Shown piece after piece: positions 7,339 through 11,483 of a DNA stretch of 11,483 nt; the stretch's first letter is position 1; every line of letters begins with the position of its first letter. Under the pieces are notes generated by a model. The model searched no databases. It was not told the origin of the DNA and was given only the letters and a program-made list of their open reading frames with translations. The DNA lies in NCBI GenBank assembly GCA_041946755.1, contig JBHGBB010000131.1, positions 1 to 11,483 on the forward strand, given 5' to 3'. Both the position numbers and the translations under genes were made by a program. This DNA comes from JBHGBB01 sp041946755. GTDB taxonomy: Bacteria > UBP4 > UBA4092 > JAOAEQ01.

Positions 7339-7365
7339 GTCATTCCTGCGAAAGCAGGAATCCAG
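7339..7365. repeat. REP-like element with GAAA tetraloop
   Basis: ATTCCTGC (7342-7349) and GCAGGAAT (7354-7361) pair perfectly around GAAA, within the context GTC...CCAG. This matches a repeat widely seen between genes in many bacteria (CATTCC...GGAATCCAG). When read through as protein it gives the familiar artefact FLRKQESS. It marks the surrounding DNA as repeat-rich spacer. No transposase is nearby. Confidence 0.75.
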
Positions 7366-7497
7366 TTTGGAAAAGAATTAGGGATTTTTTAGTTTTCTTG
7401 GTTATTTATTTTCCATTTTACTTTGAATCATCTTGGTATTATGGTAGTAATAATTTCTATTCCCGGGTTTTGGCTCAAAATATCATTTTGATAGCGC

Positions 7498-8433
7498 TTA
7501 TTTAGTTGGTGATGAGTCATCGTATGGTATTACGCGCATCGGTTGGATACGGAACCCGGCTTTATAATCAGCAGTCGTTTTCTTTTCCTTCCCCTGGCAA
7601 TAATAGACATAGCCCCGACCAAAATATGCCGAGGCATCTTCCGGATTTAGTTTTATCGCGGTACTATAATCCAGAATCGCTAACTCAAATTTACCTTGCT
7701 GGACATACGCTTCGCCGCGATGCTTATATGCGATTGCATCGTTTGGATTAAGGTGGATAGCTAAAGTATAATCTTCGATCGCTAAATCAAATTTATTTTG
7801 GCAAAAGTAACAATGTCCGCGGTTCATATAAGCAAACGTATACTGGGGATCGAGTTCGAGAGCAGAATTATAATCGACAATCGCTAAATCATATTTCCAT
7901 TGGCAAGAGTAGGTTAACCCGCGATTGGCATAAGCAATGATATCTTTCGGATCGATTTGGAGTGCCGCGGTATAATCGGCAACCGCTAAATTATACTGGT
8001 ATTGGTAATAATAAGTTATCCCGCGATTGATATATGCATTAGTATATTGCGGATTGATTTGGAGTGCGGCAGTATAATCAGCAATCGCTAATTCATACTT
8101 TTTTTGTTTGGTATAAACCAACCCGCGATTGTAATACGCATCAGCGAATTCCGGATCGAGTTTGAGCGCTGAACTATAATCGGATATCGCGCGATCGAAT
8201 TTCCCGAGGTTATCATAAGCTATTCCCCGATAATTATACTCCGAGGCAAATTGCGGGTTGATTCGGAGCGCGGCACTAAAATCGGCAGCCATTGGTTTAT
8301 AGTTCCCCTGGTTATAATGATCGATCCCTCGACGATAATATCCGATCATCGTCTCTTGTTTAATCAGAGAACAAGCACTAAAATAGAGAACCAGAATCAA
8401 AATAACCGATAATGCCAAAACTTTAGGTTGCAT
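7498..8433 (-). CDS. TPR-repeat protein, probable lipoprotein
   Basis: The product is 311 residues from the ATG at 8433, with AAGGAG eleven bases upstream. The N-terminus (MQPKVLALSVILILVLYFSA then C21) is a hydrophobic signal followed by a lipobox-like cysteine. The -3 residue is Phe, which is unusual, so lipidation is likely but not certain. From about residue 29 to 300 eight consecutive 34-residue TPR units follow, each with the pattern AYxNRGxxY...(Y/F)DLAIxDYxxALxLxPxx. TPR arrays are protein-interaction scaffolds, and no enzyme domain is attached. The units are very alike at the protein level. The last is divergent (KEKKTTADYKAGF) and acts as a cap before a short polar tail. The gene stands alone. 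A TATGAT hexamer at 8476-8471 could be its -10 box, but no good -35 is seen. Confidence 0.92.
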   Translation of the reverse strand: MQPKVLALSVILILVLYFSACSLIKQETMIGYYRRGIDHYNQGNYKPMAADFSAALRINPQFASEYNYRGIAYDNLGKFDRAISDYSSALKLDPEFADAYYNRGLVYTKQKKYELAIADYTAALQINPQYTNAYINRGITYYYQYQYNLAVADYTAALQIDPKDIIAYANRGLTYSCQWKYDLAIVDYNSALELDPQYTFAYMNRGHCYFCQNKFDLAIEDYTLAIHLNPNDAIAYKHRGEAYVQQGKFELAILDYSTAIKLNPEDASAYFGRGYVYYCQGKEKKTTADYKAGFRIQPMRVIPYDDSSPTK

Positions 8434-8537
8434 ATGGGTTTAGTCTCCTTAAATTCAAATTAGGGTACTTATCATAGACGTTCCAACGCGATAAAAGGTT
8501 TAGTCACCGGTTATTATGAAGAACAAAAAAGGATATA

Positions 8538-8566
8538 TTGTGGTAGGGGTTTAATTTATTAAACCT
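8538..8566. repeat. GGTAGGGG-type repeat, copy 3, with perfect dyad
   Basis: TTGTGGTAGGGGTTT (8538-8552) matches 5584-5598 with one mismatch. Here it continues into a perfect 8-bp hairpin, GGTTTAAT (8548-8555) against ATTAAACC (8558-8565), with a 2-nt centre. There is no adjacent T run on either strand, so it does not look like a terminator for the membrane-protein gene. Confidence 0.55.
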
Positions 8567-8585
8567 ATAAAAAAGGATTTGCTTT

Positions 8586-8602
8586 TCTAACAACTAACAA
8601 CT
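8586..8602. repeat. 15-bp direct repeat, downstream copy
   Basis: TCTAACAACTAACAA at 8586-8600 recurs exactly at 9096-9110, 510 bp away. The two copies bracket the small membrane-protein gene. The element is itself a tandem heptamer: AACAACT occurs twice at 8589-8602. Confidence 0.7.
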
Positions 8603-8613
8603 TTTTTTAATCT

Positions 8614-8674
8614 TCGGACTCACGACTTATGCCTTAGGACTGCCTTTCGGACTTCGGACTTTAGACTTCAGACT
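8614..8674 (-). repeat. Degenerate heptamer tandem repeat AGTCYRA
   Basis: On the minus strand four heptamers run in exact phase at 8674-8647: AGTCTGA, AGTCTAA, AGTCCGA and AGTCCGA. After short interruptions come AGTCCTA (8641-8635), AGTCGTG and AGTCCGA (8627-8614). The tract crosses the stop codon of the membrane-protein gene and encodes its Ser/Lys-rich C-terminal tail (SLKSKVRSPKGSPKA). Confidence 0.75.
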
Positions 8675-9082
8675 GCCTTTCATACAGTATTGGTCTCCCG
8701 CATATCCGACTCCTAGAATCAATAAATATCCGAAAACATCGAATAATCTAATATGCTGATTAAATAGATAGGTTAACGGAATATCGATTATAACTACCAG
8801 TATCCCGATAATCATGCCATGCACCATTTGTTCCGGCAACAGTTTCCGGTTCGACCAGATCGCTGCCAGGAAAATGAAAATTAAATATGAGATATAGGTT
8901 ATAACAATCATGATTTTCCCGATACTAGTTATCCGATTTTCTACCGACCCCGGAGAAGCTTTTAAAATAACTAATAGCGCCGCATACCCGGCAATGATTA
9001 AGGTTACTACCAGATAAGTTAACAGAATAACCGCGATTACTGAAACAATTATTCGAGACCATTTAACTTGTGATAGATTCAT
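8627..9082 (-). CDS. Small four-helix membrane protein, unknown
   Basis: The product is 151 residues from the ATG at 9082, chosen because AAGGA lies seven to eight bases upstream. The open frame extends to a TTG at 9103, but that codon lies in the repeat upstream of the ribosome-binding site. Hydrophobic segments at about 9-36, 50-72, 84-106 and 112-133 predict four transmembrane helices. A basic SNRKLL stretch lies between helices 2 and 3. The layout resembles small uncharacterised bacterial membrane proteins, and I cannot assign a family. The C-terminal 15 residues are a hydrophilic Ser/Lys/Pro tail written by the heptamer repeat, so the original stop was probably elsewhere. The gene has a good promoter and is bracketed by 15-bp direct repeats. 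Confidence 0.8.
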   Translation of the reverse strand: MNLSQVKWSRIIVSVIAVILLTYLVVTLIIAGYAALLVILKASPGSVENRITSIGKIMIVITYISYLIFIFLAAIWSNRKLLPEQMVHGMIIGILVVIIDIPLTYLFNQHIRLFDVFGYLLILGVGYAGDQYCMKGSLKSKVRSPKGSPKA

Positions 9083-9095
9083 TGGCATTTCCTTA

Positions 9096-9110
9096 TCTAA
9101 CAACTAACAA
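9096..9110. repeat. 15-bp direct repeat, upstream copy
   Basis: This is an exact second copy of TCTAACAACTAACAA (first at 8586-8600). It lies between the promoter and the Shine-Dalgarno sequence of the membrane-protein gene, within its leader RNA. Confidence 0.7.
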
Positions 9111-9185
9111 ATGTTTTATCTTCTCATATAACCGCGAATCCGACTTTGCTAAAGCTTCGACGGATAAATTTAGCGAATTGAACTT

Positions 9186-9214
9186 ATTATTGCATAGAAC
9201 CTATCTGAAGTCAA
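9186..9214 (-). promoter_or_regulatory. Predicted extended -10 promoter of the membrane-protein gene
   Basis: On the minus strand TTGACT (-35, 9214-9209) is followed by 17 bp and AATAAT (-10, 9191-9186). TGC directly before the -10 makes it an extended -10. Transcription would start near 9179, giving a leader of about 97 nt that contains one direct repeat copy. Confidence 0.6.
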
Positions 9215-9506
9215 AGAGAATAAATGTTTAAATTTTACTTTATAGCTCTAAATCTTGGTGGCAAACATATGCGGGGTAGATTAGAAAAACAATGTGTTTT
9301 AAATTATTTATATTTTTGAGATTTAGTCCACCAAGAGGATTAACATCTGATATTTCTAAAATGCAGACCATGGCGGAGAAGATTTATTCCCTATAATTCA
9401 GGTCTTCGTTTATGTTTATTACTACTTTAGGAATATTTTAAAAGTTATATTCAGATTGATTTATATGTTGTTAAGGTCAAAACTCTCGATAAATCAAATT
9501 AATTAC
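9215..9506. other. Spacer with one 8-bp inverted repeat, no gene seen
   Basis: CTTGGTGG (9254-9261) and CCACCAAG (9328-9335) are exact reverse complements 66 bp apart. CTAAAT and ATTTAG flank them, but in the wrong order to extend the stem. No terminator with a clear T run is visible after the radical SAM stop codon. The base composition already matches the right-hand region: no CCGG is present. Confidence 0.4.
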
Positions 9507-11177
9507 TTAAGAAGTATGATGTAATTGTTGTTGGAAAAGATATTTCAATTGATTTTCACAGGTGTCTTCTGCTAAAAGAGATTCGGTGAGTATTTTAGAG
9601 CCAAATCTTAAATCTTCACCCTCAAATTTAAGCAAGCGAATATTTGCTGATGCAATTGGACAAATACACTTATCTGTAGTATATTTTCTGGAATAATGAA
9701 CTAACATATCATTAATATCGTAATACTTTCGGTTATTCTCATCTATTTTTTGATAGGGAATTAACGATAATCCTAACTGATTGAATGGTTCTGCAACAAA
9801 CCAAGGACAAAAATGCATTGTTAAGTCGGCACTGATACATAAAGAAGCCCTACGTGCTTTACACGGAGTAACTATATTCGATATATTAATATTAGGGACT
9901 AATACTCGACACAGAAGCTCTTCAAAAGAATGATGGAAATGAACATCGAGTTTTAATTCATTACCTATATCTATCATATTTGTGAAGAGTTTCAAATATT
10001 GTTCAGGTGAAGGTTCCAATGCAATTTCTTTACTTGCTTTTCCAGTAAGCATAAAACGGTGACAGCTTACTCGTTTCACCCTGAATCTATTAGCGATATA
10101 AGCGATATCTTCAAATCTATCCCAATTTTCTGAAGTGGGAGTAAATACAAATTCTATTTTATTTAATATTGCTTCATTCTCTCTTAATTCACTAAGTAGC
10201 TTTTCGATTTTATCAAAAACAGAATTTAATTTTGCTCTACCATTTGGATTCCTCCATTTATTATGATATTCAGGATTGCCGTCTAGTCCAATTCCAATAT
10301 TCCCCACATAAGGTGCTATTTTTTGTAAACGTTTTGTATCAAGTATTGTTCCATTCGTATCAAATGAAATATTTTGACTTCCCAACAACTCTGCTGCATA
10401 TATAACTATGTTGTCAAAATCTGGATGCAGTGTTGGTTCACCACCACCCAGACAAAATCTAATGTCATCATTTATTTCTCGTTTTTCTGCTAACTTCGCA
10501 ATTCCTCGTATGATAGCGGCAACATTTTCGAAAGATAATTCCCAATTCGAGAATCGTGAATAATCTGTATTGAACTTTACAGGAACACCGCATCCAATAC
10601 AATCAAGGTTACAAAAATAAGTTAAATCTAGAATAAAACTAAATGTTTGATATAAATTATTTGTTAGAATTCTATCTTTTAAATAATTGACTAGAGGTTT
10701 GCTTATATTTATATCCTTACGACTTATTGATTGAATGTGGATTTCAGGAATAAATGCCTCAGCAAGAGACATTTTCTTCCGAAGATCTTCAAGTTTGTTT
10801 TCCTTAACAATTTTTTTAACATATTCTTCAATATCTTCTAAGACCTTATCTCCATATTGTTTTCTAAATTGCTTCGTTTCGTTTTCATCACCTAAGACTT
10901 TTGTAACAAAATCAGAAACTGATTGTACTTTGTCTTGGGTGGTAGAAATATACTTTTCAATAATAATTCGTTTCACAAATACTTCCATATCTTCTGCTTT
11001 CTTTTTTAAGAGTTCAAATTCCTGTTTAAAAAGAATAAAAGTGTTCGGATTAAAAGTGAATAGGTCAATTCCACATATGCTTTCCCTCTTTGCAGGTCCC
11101 CATAACACAATATGTTGTGGTAGATTGTTTTTTTTGTGAAATAGTAAACTTAATCCGTATTTGATCATTTTCCACAT
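9507..11177 (-). CDS. Radical SAM protein with SPASM-like C-terminal region
   Basis: The uninterrupted frame gives 556 residues from the ATG at 11177. The radical SAM core starts at about 180 and carries CNLDCIGC (189-196), the CX3CX2C motif that binds the [4Fe-4S] cluster and SAM. GGGEP follows at 244-248, then FDTNG and GIGLDG strands as in the MoaA/PqqE/SPASM group. Cysteines at 439, 447, 457, 504 and 506 (PCKARRASLC, HFCPW, DKCICP) suggest an auxiliary cluster like a shortened SPASM/twitch domain, although the full SPASM pattern is not complete. Residues about 45-175 are helical and charged. The N-terminal start is doubtful: there is no Shine-Dalgarno sequence, and the first 15 residues overlap another frame. 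Residues after about 16 continue naturally from the upstream frame if one A is removed at 11128-11135. Substrate unknown; peptide or cofactor modification is only an inference from the family. Confidence 0.88.
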   Translation of the reverse strand: MWKMIKYGLSLLFHKKNNLPQHIVLWGPAKRESICGIDLFTFNPNTFILFKQEFELLKKKAEDMEVFVKRIIIEKYISTTQDKVQSVSDFVTKVLGDENETKQFRKQYGDKVLEDIEEYVKKIVKENKLEDLRKKMSLAEAFIPEIHIQSISRKDINISKPLVNYLKDRILTNNLYQTFSFILDLTYFCNLDCIGCGVPVKFNTDYSRFSNWELSFENVAAIIRGIAKLAEKREINDDIRFCLGGGEPTLHPDFDNIVIYAAELLGSQNISFDTNGTILDTKRLQKIAPYVGNIGIGLDGNPEYHNKWRNPNGRAKLNSVFDKIEKLLSELRENEAILNKIEFVFTPTSENWDRFEDIAYIANRFRVKRVSCHRFMLTGKASKEIALEPSPEQYLKLFTNMIDIGNELKLDVHFHHSFEELLCRVLVPNINISNIVTPCKARRASLCISADLTMHFCPWFVAEPFNQLGLSLIPYQKIDENNRKYYDINDMLVHYSRKYTTDKCICPIASANIRLLKFEGEDLRFGSKILTESLLAEDTCENQLKYLFQQQLHHTS

Positions 11178-11483
11178 TAAAAACTTTTATTTTTTTGGGA
11201 AATGATTTTTCGGCAAGTACTAATCTATAAATAGCTCCAAGAAAAGAACTGTCTCCAGGAATAGCTGAACCTATAATATTAATCTCTTTTGCTTTACTTT
11301 TTTCAAACGCCCTAATATATAATTTGGGGGCACGAAATTTCTCTATAACACTAAATATTTCCGTATCTGTTGATGCATAAACTTTTGCAGCAAGCTTCTC
11401 TATTTTTTTTCTTCCCAGAACAATTTCTATTGGTTTTAGTTTAATTGATAATAGACCGAAAAAAATTGCGAGGAGTATACCAA
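11065..11483 (-). CDS. 3' part of a membrane-associated protein gene, start outside the window
   Basis: A frame open from the right edge encodes 138 residues and stops at the TGA at 11067-11065. The first visible residues (GILLAIFFGLLSI) form the end of a transmembrane helix. A soluble domain of unknown family follows, with EINIIGSAIPGDSSFLGAIY and a strand-rich IKVFNVENDQIRIKFTI. The last 21 residues, after the A8 run, are polar and look unlike natural protein. They overlap the N-terminus of the radical SAM frame by 113 bp. If one A of the run is removed, this frame passes directly into NNLPQHIVLWGPAKRESICG of the radical SAM frame. It may therefore be the N-terminal part of the same gene rather than a separate one. 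Confidence 0.6.
   Translation of the reverse strand, partial: GILLAIFFGLLSIKLKPIEIVLGRKKIEKLAAKVYASTDTEIFSVIEKFRAPKLYIRAFEKSKAKEINIIGSAIPGDSSFLGAIYRLVLAEKSFPKKIKVFNVENDQIRIKFTISQKKQSTTTYCVMGTCKEGKHMWN
11128..11135 (-). other. A8 homopolymer at the junction of two frames
   Basis: The coding strand has eight consecutive A between CAC and CAATC. Going from the upstream frame to the radical SAM frame needs a +1 shift (equivalent to losing one A), and this run lies exactly within the overlap. Runs of this length are known sites of sequencing error and of polymerase slippage. Confidence 0.75.

Larger units (their letters stand above)
7200..7497. other. Spacer with no gene seen
   Basis: Apart from the GTAGGAGC and REP-like repeats, this stretch downstream of the TPR gene contains only AT-rich sequence. 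A weak dyad TCAAAAT/ATTTTGA lies at 7475-7491, just after the TPR stop codon, with no T run. I see no RNA gene or promoter. Confidence 0.5.

Noticed and set aside
7115..7381. Plus-strand frame of 88 codons in the hairpin-rich spacer
   Set aside because: It runs through a perfect palindrome, two other hairpins and the REP-like element, ends in the artefact peptide FLRKQESS, and has no ribosome-binding site.
8586..9110. Insertion sequence between direct repeats
   Set aside because: No transposase and no terminal inverted repeats are present; the enclosed gene encodes a membrane protein, and the repeats are longer and simpler than usual target-site duplications.
9240..9371. Minus-strand frame of 43 codons in the 9104-9506 spacer
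   Set aside because: No Shine-Dalgarno sequence precedes the ATG, the frame covers both arms of the inverted repeat, and the length is expected by chance in AT-rich DNA.
10735..11139. Plus-strand frame of 134 codons opposite the radical SAM gene
   Set aside because: It is antisense to a gene with clear motifs, is rich in Ser/Phe as expected from the reverse of Lys/Glu-rich coding sequence, and has no start signals.

Overview
The window is bacterial and mostly AT-rich. All convincing genes lie on the minus strand. The only firmly placed housekeeping gene is dnaE (DNA polymerase III alpha), which fills the first 3.35 kb and runs off the left edge. Four transcription units show a sigma70-type promoter with an exact 17-bp spacer (upstream of dnaE, of the two secreted-protein genes and of the small membrane-protein gene). 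Shine-Dalgarno sequences are good at most genes except dnaE. Exported Ig-like/beta-propeller proteins, a TPR lipoprotein and many intergenic mini-hairpins fit a free-living, probably Gram-negative bacterium, perhaps from a little-cultivated lineage. I cannot name a phylum from the sequence alone.

Layout from left to right. 1-3351: dnaE, lacking only its C-terminal end, with an apparently complete PHP exonuclease site and the PDIDIDF polymerase motif. 3352-3596: dnaE leader and promoter, plus a very strong terminator for the next unit. 3597-5384: a secreted protein with a FlgD-like Ig module, a propeller-like middle and a C-terminal Ig-like module. It has its own promoter and a leader of about 135 nt that can form alternative hairpins. 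5679-6662: a second secreted beta-rich protein with its own promoter. 6735-7497: a gene-free stretch packed with palindromes, including three terminator-like hairpins, two related long palindromes, a GTAGGRG-type repeat and a CATTCCTGC-GAAA-GCAGGAAT element. 7498-8433: a probable lipoprotein with eight TPR units. 8627-9082: a small four-helix membrane protein whose C-terminus is written by a degenerate 7-bp tandem repeat and whose gene is flanked by 15-bp direct repeats.

9104-11483 looks compositionally different. The tetranucleotide CCGG occurs throughout 1-9060 but I see none here, and Pro and Arg codons shift towards CCA and AGA. This part encodes a radical SAM protein with a SPASM-like cysteine-rich tail, preceded by the 3' part of a gene for a membrane-associated domain. 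The two reading frames overlap by 113 bp and meet at a run of eight A residues (coding strand). Removing one A joins them into a single protein: membrane segment, unknown domain, then radical SAM. The most interesting question in the window is whether this is one gene broken by a homopolymer error, a true frameshift mutation or productive slippage.

The genes do not form an obvious single pathway. Most are monocistronic units separated by repeat-rich spacers. The right-hand radical SAM locus is the best candidate for an undescribed accessory system, but its partners lie beyond the window.
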